Source: Lentisphaerota bacterium
GTDB lineage: Bacteria; Verrucomicrobiota; Kiritimatiellia; UBA8416; JAIOPI01
Assembly: GCA_021413965.1 (NCBI GenBank)
Contig: JAIOPI010000004.1
Location: forward strand, 124,001-188,000
Length of the DNA stretch: 64,000 nt
Reading direction: 5' to 3'
Positions 18,534 through 26,752 of this stretch are shown one piece after another. The notes beneath the pieces are model-generated. The model was not told where the DNA came from. It saw only the letters and a list, made by a program, of their open reading frames with translations, and ran no database searches. Every line of letters begins with the position of its first letter. Position 1 is the first letter of the stretch. A program made the position numbers and the translations under genes.

Positions 18534-19009
18534 GGCGCCTCCTTGCTGAAGGTGCCTCCCATACGTTCACCCACTCGCCCCACCTATTGTCGCATTCCAG
18601 CAAACACACTAATGGTTCGCAAGAGGAAATGGGGATCTGAAGTGTCGGCGGCGACGACCACGGGCGACGGCAAGCGGCGCCCCTACAGAACGCATGGCGT
18701 TCGAAGGAAGGCTTCACGTACGGTTTGGCGCAACGCCACCAGCCGGAGGCCTTTGGGGTGTCATGCCGCGTCCACAAGGCGCACGTCCATGGCGCGATCG
18801 CCTGTCGCATGACCAGTCGTCTTCGTCATCAGGCAGCGATCCTCGTCCGCGAGGTATTCGCCTTGAAACAGGCCGCTTAGAACGCGAGTACGACGTCGAC
18901 GACGAGTGGAAAGACAGAGCGGTCACGGTTTGGGTGAACGTTTCATGAGCCACGCCCGACGCCCTGCGGGACTGCAACGCCCCGGCATGGCCTGCGGCGC
19001 TGGCGGCGG
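18534..19009. other. Intergenic region, no gene recognised
   Basis: 476 bp separate paralog 3 from the next minus-strand gene. Only short open frames with no recognisable similarity are present. The part nearest 18534 should hold the promoter of SUMF1 paralog 3. No palindromic repeat of the families listed here was seen. Confidence 0.5.
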
Positions 19010-20398
19010 TTAGTTGGCCGCGGCCGCCGAGCGCGGGGCCGTGCCCCGATACGCCTTCCACATCTCCGCCACAAAGGGCTGGATGCTGTTGACGCCGGTG
19101 GAAATGTTGCCCTTCTCGACGCCTTCTTTCTGCCAGTAGCGGTCGTAATAGTCGAAGGTCGCCGGGTGGTTCCAGACCGCCTCGAGGCCCATGAGGCGCG
19201 CCGCCAGCACGCTGCCGATCAGCGAGCTGCCGTTGACGTCCCGATAGATCGTGTTCCACTGCGAGCCCGCCGTGCTGTGATCCCAGGCGCCAAACCACTC
19301 CGGCGTGCCGATCATGGCGGGCGTGTAGGGCTCCATTGGCGGACGCGTGGCGGCAATGCCCTCGGTGTTGTGCACGGCGCGCTGCGCGTTCTGATCGACA
19401 TCATTCTGGCTGACATAGGCGTGGGCCACATCTTCCTGAAAGTTGTGCTCGCCCGCCCTGGCCTTGATGTCGGCGTCGTCCAGCATCACGCCCGCAAACA
19501 CCACGGGAAACTTCCGCCCATGGTTGTGGCCGCCGTCCGCCCACCAGCCCCCGCCCGCGGCCAGCACGCCATAGAAATCGATCCCGCGCTGCACCAGCCG
19601 GATCACCAGGGTTTCCTTCTCCGCATCGGGGTAATTCAGATTCAACATCAGCGCCGCGGCCGAGACTTTGTGCGAGGTCTCCCGCCCATAGCTTGGGAAC
19701 TCCGCGGTTTTCGGCGAGAGGTAGTTGCTCATGAACGCCGGGCCCAACGTGATGAATGCACGCTCAAACGATGGCTCCAGCTCCGCGAACGTGGGCGCGC
19801 CCGGCACGGGGGCGAGCTTCCTCAGGCGGTCATACCGCAGCTGGCGCTTGTTCCAGCGCACGTGCTTGTCGACGCCGCCGATGTAGGGCGGACGAAAACT
19901 GCCGGGGGGCGGCGCCGTCTCCAGCACGGTCAGGATCGCCACGGTCTCCAGCTGCTGGTCGTCACCCGGCGCATTCTCCACAAAGCTCTTGGCGGACATC
20001 ACGGACGAACCCGCCGGCACCGCGCAGGGCAGGCGCTTGGCCACGTTCAAGGCCTCGTCGTACTTCGGGCCACACGCCTTCCACTCCAGCCGGCCGTCCC
20101 ACCCTTGGTTGGGAATGGAACTCTGCGGGGGAATGCTGAACGTCGGATTGATCATCGTGCCGTTGATGTCCTTGTCGCTGACAACCGCCGCTGCGGGGTC
20201 GATGCGGATGATGGTCACCGGCCCCACGACCCACCAGTCACCGTTGGCAAACTGGCCGACCGGTCGATCCTCGCTCAACGTCCACGTGATCCCATACTGG
20301 GAGATCTCGGTAGCCCCGACGGCCACGCGAGCGAGACCACACAGCCACACCACGGCCGTGGCGCGCAGCAGAACATGCATGTTGGTTGTCGGCATCAT
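19010..20398 (-). CDS. Secreted protein of unknown function (family with members at 1-151 and 34642)
   Basis: A 462-residue protein with a signal peptide (LLRATAVVWLCGLARVAVG) and mature start ATEISQYGITWTLSED. Later features are QFANGDWWVVGPVTI near the N-terminus, ETSHKVSAAALMLNLNY, GGGWWADGGHNHGRKFPVVFAG in the second half and GVNSIQPFVAEMWKAY at the C-terminus. The helical, Trp/His/Asn-rich second half could suggest an (alpha/alpha) toroid of the polysaccharide-lyase type, but no catalytic set was identified. The start at 20398 follows GAGGG by five bases. It is divergent from the ABC importer, with the operator at 20503-20516 between them, so a role in the same carbohydrate pathway is likely. 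Confidence 0.6.
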   Translation of the reverse strand: MMPTTNMHVLLRATAVVWLCGLARVAVGATEISQYGITWTLSEDRPVGQFANGDWWVVGPVTIIRIDPAAAVVSDKDINGTMINPTFSIPPQSSIPNQGWDGRLEWKACGPKYDEALNVAKRLPCAVPAGSSVMSAKSFVENAPGDDQQLETVAILTVLETAPPPGSFRPPYIGGVDKHVRWNKRQLRYDRLRKLAPVPGAPTFAELEPSFERAFITLGPAFMSNYLSPKTAEFPSYGRETSHKVSAAALMLNLNYPDAEKETLVIRLVQRGIDFYGVLAAGGGWWADGGHNHGRKFPVVFAGVMLDDADIKARAGEHNFQEDVAHAYVSQNDVDQNAQRAVHNTEGIAATRPPMEPYTPAMIGTPEWFGAWDHSTAGSQWNTIYRDVNGSSLIGSVLAARLMGLEAVWNHPATFDYYDRYWQKEGVEKGNISTGVNSIQPFVAEMWKAYRGTAPRSAAAAN

Positions 20399-20474
20399 CG
20401 CGTCCCTCTTTTGGAATTCCCCCTGCGATCGGGGGGCGGCGCACCGGCACGGGCTGCCGCACATGATATCGAGC

Positions 20475-20516
20475 TTGCCTTTTCTACCCCGCAAACCGTA
20501 TCATCAAACCATTGAT
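20475..20516 (+). promoter_or_regulatory. Promoter with overlapping LacI-type operator, ABC importer operon
   Basis: TTGCCT (20475-20480), an 18-bp spacer, TATCAT (20499-20504) and the operator ATCAAACCATTGAT (20503-20516). The operator covers the expected transcription start. It directs transcription toward the fused importer gene at 20675, and its symmetric operator could also affect the divergent gene ending at 20398. The 158 bp between operator and importer start contain no recognised gene. Confidence 0.65.
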
Positions 20517-20674
20517 GCCGCAATCGTGACTTTGCGGAAGGCGGGGACGCCATGAACCGGATCGCGAGCGAGACCGTGCCGTTCAGCGGCGGGCGGGCAT
20601 CAGGGATGACGATTAGAGTTCCAGGAAATCGACAAAGGCGCCACGCTGTCCCGAAGTAGCGAAGAAGGATTGCG

Positions 20675-23329
20675 ATGTCCAGAACCCACCTGTGCCTGAT
20701 GGCGATCGCGACTCTCGCCGCGTCTCTTGCCGCGGCGGCCGCCCCCCCGGACGGTCGCCCGCCCCCCGTTTGCGTCAACTCGTTCTTCAACCCGAACACC
20801 CCCGAGTACGGCACGACCCGGCGGTTGATTGAGCTGATGGCGGAGGATCCGAGCATCCGCATCGTCGGTTGGGGCGGCATCCAACTTCCGGGCGCCGGTG
20901 GCAAGGCCCCGCTGATGATGGCCATCGCCGGCCGCACCGCACCCGACATTGGCGAGTCCTGGTTCCACATCATCCGCAATGAAATCCGCCAGGGCTTTCT
21001 ATACCCGCTGAACGAATGGATCGGTGAGGATCGCAACGGTGACGGGCAGATCGGAGACGACGAGGCGATCTGGGACGGGTGGAAACGGGTGCCACCGCTG
21101 TGGCGGCAGGTGGCGACCGTCGATGGCAAGGTCTACGGCATCCCGCAAGCCGAGGGCTACAGCCTCGGCGTTGTCTTCCGAACGGACCTCGTGCGCGCGG
21201 CCGGGCTGAACCCGAACCAGCCCCCCGAAACCTGGGACGAGCTGGTCCGCTGGTGCCAGAAGCTCACCGACCCCAACCGCAACGTGCCCGGTGCGCCGGT
21301 GGGCAGTGGCCAGCGCGGCATTGTGCTGCTCCCCCACTCCTTCATGTGGCTGCCGTGGGTGCAGTCCGCCGGCGGCTCGCCGATCGTCCAGAACCGCAAG
21401 AGCCCGCGCACGGGGCTGGATTATGCGTTCGCTCCCGAGGCGACGGCGTTCGTCACCCCGGACGGCGAGGACCTGTCCGATGTCACGCCCGAGTGGCGCG
21501 CCCAGTTTGCCTCCCCGGAGGCGCTGGCGGCGGCGGAACTCTACCATCGGCTGCACTGGATGCGCTGGCTGCCGGACCCCGCCACCGGCGAACCGGTCAA
21601 TCTCAGCACGCAGGACGTCAGCCGCGGCTGGACCATGGTCGGCGAGCGGCGCCTCTCCTTCCAGCCGGCGGAGGTGGTGCGCGGGGTCGCGCGCGGCTAT
21701 CCCGGCCAGCGCGGCGGCGACGTGTTTGCGCTGCTGGCACGGGGCGAGGTCGCCATGCTGACCTGGTTCGTGTCCGACCTCAGCTCGTTCGGCGCGACGG
21801 TTGGCATCAATGCGCAATTGCTCAGCTGGTTCCCCTTCCCCGCCGGTCCCGGCCCCAAGGGGCGCCGCGTGGTGCAGGTCCAGCATCACTACATCGTGTC
21901 CTACGAGGCGACCGGAGGAAAATCCAAGGAGGAGCGCGACCGGATCTGGAAGACGATGACGGCCATTGGGGACGAAGCCGCCCGCGACCACGCCATCCGC
22001 GAGCGCGTCATCGGCGGGCTGGCGCGCTTCGTCAACCCGCGCGACCTTGAACGGTTGGGCTACGGCGAGTACCTGCGCGATCTGCCGGAATCCATCCGGC
22101 GCACGTATCGCGAAATGGACGAGGGCCTGATCCAGGAATTCACGGAACCCTGGATGGGCTTCTGGGTGACGGCGGGGGCCGCCCTCGACGCCCACGTGAC
22201 TGGGCTCCTGGCGTCCGGCACAAGCGAATCCCTGGACTACGCGGCCGGCTTGCGGGAAGTCGAGCGGCAGGCGAATTCCGGCCTGATGTTCGACACGCCC
22301 AGGGCCACGCTCGACCGGCATCGGCCGGTCGCCCGCGTCGTGTTCAGCGCCGTCGTCGGATTCATGGCGTTCCTCGTGTTTCGCATGGTGCGGGCGCAGC
22401 TCAAACGCAGCCGCAGCGCCGCCTCCGCCCGCAGCGTCTTCAACCCGTGGTTCGCCTGGGGGCTCGTGATGCCGGCCATCCTGTTGATCGGCCTGTGGAG
22501 CTACTACCCGCTTGCCCGCGGCATGGTGATGGCCTTTCAGGACTACCACATCACCGGCCACTCGCCCTTCGTGGGGCTGGACAACTTCATCAACCTGGCC
22601 CTCGACGCCAGCTTCTGGCGCAGCCTGGGCCGCACCGCCTATTTCGTGTTCCTCAACATGTGCCTGGCCTTCTGCGCCCCCATTGTGCTGGCCATCCTGC
22701 TGACCGAGGTGCCGCGCGGAAAGATCTTCTACCGCACGCTGTTCTTCCTGCCGCAGATGACCAGCGGCCTGGTCATCGCCCTCCTTTGGAAACTCATGTA
22801 CGAGCCGACTCCGCAGGGATTCTTCAACCAGATCCTGGCGCTCGTTAACCGCCTGCCCTTTGTCGAGATCGGCCCCCAGACCTGGCTGCAGGACCCCAAA
22901 CTCGCCATGATCTGCTGCGTGTTGCCGACCGTCTGGGCCAGCATGGGAATGGCCAGCCTGATCTACCTCGCCGCGCTGCACTCCGTCCCCCCCGACTTCT
23001 ACGAAGCGGCGGACATCGACGGCGCCGGCATCGTCGCCAAGCTGACCCGCATCACGCTCCCGAGCATCCTGCCCCTGATCATCATCAACTTCGTGGGCAC
23101 CTTCATCGGCACCTTCCAGAACATGGGCAGCATCTTCCTGCTGACGTTCGGCGGCCCGGGTGAAGCCACGACGGTCGCGGGCCTGCGCATCTGGATCGAG
23201 GCTTACAACAACCTGCGTTTCAGCATGGCCACCTCCATGGCCTGGGTCCTCGGCAGCCTCCTGATCGGCCTCACCTATTTTCAGATCCAGTTTCTCAGCA
23301 AAGTGGAATATCGCCGCGCGCAGGAGTGA
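20675..23329 (+). CDS. ABC sugar importer: solute-binding protein fused to MalF-type permease
   Basis: An 884-residue fusion. Residues 1-22 are a signal sequence. About 25-530 form a family-1 extracellular solute-binding domain (GKVYGIPQAEGYSLGVVFRTDLVRAAGLNP...ETWDELV is typical). A membrane segment (VVFSAVVGFMAFLVF) then leads into a MalF/UgpA-type permease (PAILLIGLWSYYPLARGMVMAFQDY) with the cytoplasmic EAA loop EAADIDGAGIVAKLTRITLP near residue 777. Binding protein and permease are normally separate polypeptides; here they are tethered. The partner permease follows at 23527. No ATPase gene is present in the window, so a shared MsmX-like ATPase encoded elsewhere is presumed. The substrate is unknown, but the context of fucosidases and GH2 suggests an oligosaccharide. 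Confidence 0.87.
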   Translation: MSRTHLCLMAIATLAASLAAAAAPPDGRPPPVCVNSFFNPNTPEYGTTRRLIELMAEDPSIRIVGWGGIQLPGAGGKAPLMMAIAGRTAPDIGESWFHIIRNEIRQGFLYPLNEWIGEDRNGDGQIGDDEAIWDGWKRVPPLWRQVATVDGKVYGIPQAEGYSLGVVFRTDLVRAAGLNPNQPPETWDELVRWCQKLTDPNRNVPGAPVGSGQRGIVLLPHSFMWLPWVQSAGGSPIVQNRKSPRTGLDYAFAPEATAFVTPDGEDLSDVTPEWRAQFASPEALAAAELYHRLHWMRWLPDPATGEPVNLSTQDVSRGWTMVGERRLSFQPAEVVRGVARGYPGQRGGDVFALLARGEVAMLTWFVSDLSSFGATVGINAQLLSWFPFPAGPGPKGRRVVQVQHHYIVSYEATGGKSKEERDRIWKTMTAIGDEAARDHAIRERVIGGLARFVNPRDLERLGYGEYLRDLPESIRRTYREMDEGLIQEFTEPWMGFWVTAGAALDAHVTGLLASGTSESLDYAAGLREVERQANSGLMFDTPRATLDRHRPVARVVFSAVVGFMAFLVFRMVRAQLKRSRSAASARSVFNPWFAWGLVMPAILLIGLWSYYPLARGMVMAFQDYHITGHSPFVGLDNFINLALDASFWRSLGRTAYFVFLNMCLAFCAPIVLAILLTEVPRGKIFYRTLFFLPQMTSGLVIALLWKLMYEPTPQGFFNQILALVNRLPFVEIGPQTWLQDPKLAMICCVLPTVWASMGMASLIYLAALHSVPPDFYEAADIDGAGIVAKLTRITLPSILPLIIINFVGTFIGTFQNMGSIFLLTFGGPGEATTVAGLRIWIEAYNNLRFSMATSMAWVLGSLLIGLTYFQIQFLSKVEYRRAQE

Positions 23330-23377
23330 AGGAATATGTCCGTTTCAACACGACGCTGGGTCGGGGTTCGGGCGGAA

Positions 23378-23489
23378 TCTCCCGCAGAGTCGCAGAGTCG
23401 ACGGAGCCCGACGCACGTTACTTACAGAACCCAAACCGCCCTCTCAGCGGTTTGGGTTCCCTCCTCTTGCTCTGCGTCTCTGCGGGAGA
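23378..23489. repeat. Nested palindromic repeat (family D) between the two permease genes
   Basis: Outer arms TCTCCCGCAGAGTCGCAGAG (23378-23397) and CTCTGCGTCTCTGCGGGAGA (23470-23489) pair with one mismatch. Inside them lies a second perfect 13-bp hairpin, GAACCCAAACCGC (23427-23439) and GCGGTTTGGGTTC (23447-23459). It fills the 197-bp gap between the two importer genes and could act as a processing or attenuation site. Confidence 0.85.
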
Positions 23490-23526
23490 AATCCGTTCCG
23501 GGTCCGCTCCGCCTTGCAGGGTCCCT

Positions 23527-25716
23527 ATGTCACTAGTTCCGCAAGTCGGTCGCAAGTCGTTCGTCAACCGCGCGTTCATCGCGGCGGTGTACGTGATCCT
23601 GAGCGTGCTCGGGGTCACGATGGTGACGCCGTTCCTGATCACGCTCACGGGCAGCGTGACCAACGACTTTGACTACGACCGCTTTTCTCCCGTGCCACGC
23701 AGCGCGTGGTCGCCGCCGGACCGTTTCACAAAGGGGCTGGTTTACTATTTCAACGGTTACCGCGGCTGGACCGAGCAGATGCATTGCATGTTGCCGGACA
23801 TGCCGGAGCACTGGTCAGGCTGGAGCAGCATCGGCCGGGACCTGGACCGCGTGGACCGCCTGGCCGCCCCCTATCTCGCGGCCGCGCCGGACGCGCTGGC
23901 CCGCCGGGCGGTCATCGCCGCCGACTACGCCGCCTTCACCGACACCTACCCGCTGTCGGACACCGTGGTCACCATCCTCAATCCGCAGGCCGTGAACTTC
24001 CTGGAAGCGTACTACGTGGGCCTTGCCGTGCGGGACGAGCCGGCTCTGGCCAACGCCTCGCGCCGGACGCGGCGCGAGGCCGCCCTGCAGCGGCTGAGCA
24101 CCGCCTGGGGGCTGCCGTTCGACACGTTCTACAGCGTGAACTTCGACACCGAGCGCAATGCGCCCATGACCTTCCAGGGCTGGTTCCCGGCCTACTCCAA
24201 TCCCAAGTACCAGGACTTCCTGCACCTCAAGGCCGCCTACCGCGCGCAGCAATTCACGCCCGGCGTACGCGCGGACTGGCTGCGCCACCTGGCGCGCCGC
24301 GGCATGCGCATCGACGATCCCGACGCTGTCTTCCCGGTGCTGGACGATGCCCCGGCCGCCCTGCGCCAGCAGTGGGCCGCCTTCAAGTCACAAACGTGCC
24401 CGGCCTCGCCCTGCGTGCCGCTCGCCCTGCGCGCCGCCTGGTACGACTTTCTGCGCGGTGAGGAAGCGGCGCGGTTGCTGGCCCTGCCGGCCGGTGCATC
24501 CTTCACGATCGCCGTCTTCAACGCCGCGGCCGGGACCGACTACGCAAGCCTTGAGCGGACCCCCTTCCCCATTCCCGCGTCCTTCGGCGCCGATATCCAG
24601 CGCGTGTGGACGCAGTACGTCGCCACCGCCTGGCCGCTGCGGCTGACGACCGTAGCCGTCGACAGGGACACGCGGAAGGCCTACCAGGACTACCTGCGCA
24701 ACACCATCGTACATCTGCGCGTCGCGAACGAACTCCTCGGGACGCAGCACGCCGATTGGGCGGGATTTGAACTCGTGCCCACCGCGCCGGAGGGCGATGC
24801 CGAGATCGATCGCAATCGCCGCAGCGTGTGGGCCGGATTCGTCCAGCAACTGCCAGCCGACAAGCGCCAGGTCTCCTCCTCGGAAATGGCCTACCAGCGC
24901 TTCCTGCTGGACCGGTACGGCTCGCTCGACCAGGTCAACGCGGCATATGGCTGGCGCCTGCGGCACATCGAAGAGGCGTTCCCGCCGTTCATGGACGCCT
25001 ACGCGGTCACGTTTGCCCATCACGAGTGGGCCTTCACCATCCTGCCGGTCCTGCGCAACTACCGGGTCATCGCCGAGTACCTGACCATGAACGCCAACGC
25101 CGTGCCCGTCACGCTCCTGCTCATTGCCATGGCGGTCCTGTGCACGCTGACCATCAACCCGCTCGCGGCCTATTCCATGTCACGGTTCAAGCTGCGGGGC
25201 CAGCAGCTGATCATGCTGTACCTGCTGGCCACCATGGCGTTTCCGGCCATGGTCAGCGCCATTCCCGCCTACCTGCTGATGCGCGATATGAACCTGCTGA
25301 ACACGTTCTTCGCGCTGGTGTTGCCGGGCGCCGCCAACGGCATGGCCATCTTCGTCCTCAAGGGCTTCTTTGACAGCCTGCCGCAGGAGTTATTCGAAGC
25401 CGCCACCATCGACGGCGCCAGCGAGGCCCAGATTTTCCGCATCGTCGCCATGCCCCTCATCAAGCCCATTCTGGCCATCAACAGCCTCGGCGCCTTCATC
25501 GCCGCCTACAACGGCTGGGAGTGGGCCCTGATCGTCTGCCAGGATCAGCGCATGTGGACCATCGCGGTCTGGCTTTACCAGGCCAACCAATGGTGGAAGG
25601 GCATGCCCTGGATTGTCAGCGCCGGCTTCGTGGTCGCCTCCATCCCCACGCTGCTGATCTTCCTCTCCTGCCAGAAGATCATCCTGCGCGGCATCATCAT
25701 CCCCTCCATGAAATAG
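23527..25716 (+). CDS. ABC sugar importer MalG-type permease with ~475-residue external insert
   Basis: A 729-residue protein. An N-terminal membrane segment (FIAAVYVILSVLGVTMVTPFLITLTGS) is followed by a very large insertion, about residues 40-515, before the remaining membrane segments (VTLLLIAMAVLCTLTINPLAAYSMSRF ... IPTLLIFLSC). The EAA loop, EAATIDGASEAQIFRIVAMP, is near residue 624. MalG-type permeases are usually about 280 residues. The insert contains FLLDRYGSLDQVNAAYGW, resembling segments of GH42-like glycosidases, but no catalytic residues were assigned. ATG 23527 is used because everything upstream in frame is palindromic repeat. It forms an operon with the fused importer gene and the SGNH hydrolase, whose start is 4 bp downstream. 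Confidence 0.85.
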   Translation: MSLVPQVGRKSFVNRAFIAAVYVILSVLGVTMVTPFLITLTGSVTNDFDYDRFSPVPRSAWSPPDRFTKGLVYYFNGYRGWTEQMHCMLPDMPEHWSGWSSIGRDLDRVDRLAAPYLAAAPDALARRAVIAADYAAFTDTYPLSDTVVTILNPQAVNFLEAYYVGLAVRDEPALANASRRTRREAALQRLSTAWGLPFDTFYSVNFDTERNAPMTFQGWFPAYSNPKYQDFLHLKAAYRAQQFTPGVRADWLRHLARRGMRIDDPDAVFPVLDDAPAALRQQWAAFKSQTCPASPCVPLALRAAWYDFLRGEEAARLLALPAGASFTIAVFNAAAGTDYASLERTPFPIPASFGADIQRVWTQYVATAWPLRLTTVAVDRDTRKAYQDYLRNTIVHLRVANELLGTQHADWAGFELVPTAPEGDAEIDRNRRSVWAGFVQQLPADKRQVSSSEMAYQRFLLDRYGSLDQVNAAYGWRLRHIEEAFPPFMDAYAVTFAHHEWAFTILPVLRNYRVIAEYLTMNANAVPVTLLLIAMAVLCTLTINPLAAYSMSRFKLRGQQLIMLYLLATMAFPAMVSAIPAYLLMRDMNLLNTFFALVLPGAANGMAIFVLKGFFDSLPQELFEAATIDGASEAQIFRIVAMPLIKPILAINSLGAFIAAYNGWEWALIVCQDQRMWTIAVWLYQANQWWKGMPWIVSAGFVVASIPTLLIFLSCQKIILRGIIIPSMK

Positions 25717-25720
25717 GACC

Positions 25721-26731
25721 ATGAAGACGAGGCCAAGCCCCATGACGCCCGGGCATCCCACGGGCCAGACGGTTCAGGGCGAGAGTCTCGTTCTCGCCGA
25801 CACCACGCCGGGCCGGCTGTGCTTCGACCAGGTGGTCCCTGGGAGCGTGACGGTCCGCAGCACCTACCGGCCTGACCGGGCGGGGAGCGTCGCGTACGAC
25901 GAGGGGCGCGACTATGTGGTGGACTATGCGCACGGCACCGTGGCGCGCACCGCCCAGTCGCGCTTGCCGAACCATGCCATGCACCCGCTGTTCGGGCTGA
26001 AGGACTTCGATCACACCCGGATCCCGGACACCAGCAACCTCCCCTACTTCGCCTGGGTGGACTACACGACCACCAACGGGCGCCCATGGGCGACGGAGAG
26101 CGTGCCACTCGGCGCACTCGCGGGCATGCAAGCCGTCCTGGCCGCCGGAGGGCCGTACCGCGTGGTCGGCTATGGCGACAGCATCATGTGCGGGGGCGAA
26201 GCATCGGAGCCGGACCTCCGCTTTGCCAACCGGTACGGCCGCTACCTGCAGCGCCAATTCCCCCAGACGCAGGTGACCGTTGAAGACGCCTCCATTCCCG
26301 GCTACACCTCCACCCACGGCATCATGTGCTGGGACCAATATCTGGGCAAGACCAGCCCCGACCTGGTGCTGCTCGGGTGGGGCATGAACGACCACAACAC
26401 CGTGGATGGAAACGAACCGGCTGCCTTCCGGCGCAATCTGGTCACGCTCGTAAACATGGTGCACGAGCGCCTGGGCGCCGACGCAATCCTCCTCTCGGCC
26501 TGCCCCCCGCACGACGACTGGCACTACGGAACGCACCGCATGCCACTCTATGCCGAGATGACGCGCCTCGCCGCGGCGGAAACCGGAGTCGCCTATGCGG
26601 ATGTCTGGGGCGTGTGGCAGCGGGTGCTGCAGCGCAAGGACCAGTCGTCCCTCCTCGCCAACAACATCAATCATCCGAATGATTTCGGCCACTGGCTCTA
26701 TCTGCAGGCATTCATCGCCATGCACGCCTAA
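25721..26731 (+). CDS. SGNH/GDSL-type hydrolase
   Basis: A 336-residue protein with an N-terminal beta-rich region (about 1-140) and a C-terminal SGNH hydrolase domain. It shows block I VVGYGDSIMCGG (nucleophile Ser), block III LLGWGMNDHN and block V NHPNDFGHW (catalytic Asp/His). Such enzymes remove acyl groups, often acetyl esters from polysaccharides. No signal peptide is evident, suggesting cytoplasmic deacetylation of an imported oligosaccharide, which is inference. It begins 4 bp after the permease stop, so it is part of the importer operon. Confidence 0.82.
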   Translation: MKTRPSPMTPGHPTGQTVQGESLVLADTTPGRLCFDQVVPGSVTVRSTYRPDRAGSVAYDEGRDYVVDYAHGTVARTAQSRLPNHAMHPLFGLKDFDHTRIPDTSNLPYFAWVDYTTTNGRPWATESVPLGALAGMQAVLAAGGPYRVVGYGDSIMCGGEASEPDLRFANRYGRYLQRQFPQTQVTVEDASIPGYTSTHGIMCWDQYLGKTSPDLVLLGWGMNDHNTVDGNEPAAFRRNLVTLVNMVHERLGADAILLSACPPHDDWHYGTHRMPLYAEMTRLAAAETGVAYADVWGVWQRVLQRKDQSSLLANNINHPNDFGHWLYLQAFIAMHA

Positions 26732-26752
26732 GGCGCAATCGCAAAAATAGCC

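Noticed and set aside
20551..20659. Short frame starting MNRIASETVPF in the promoter gap
   Set aside because: About 35 codons, no similarity, no clear ribosome site; probably leader sequence.
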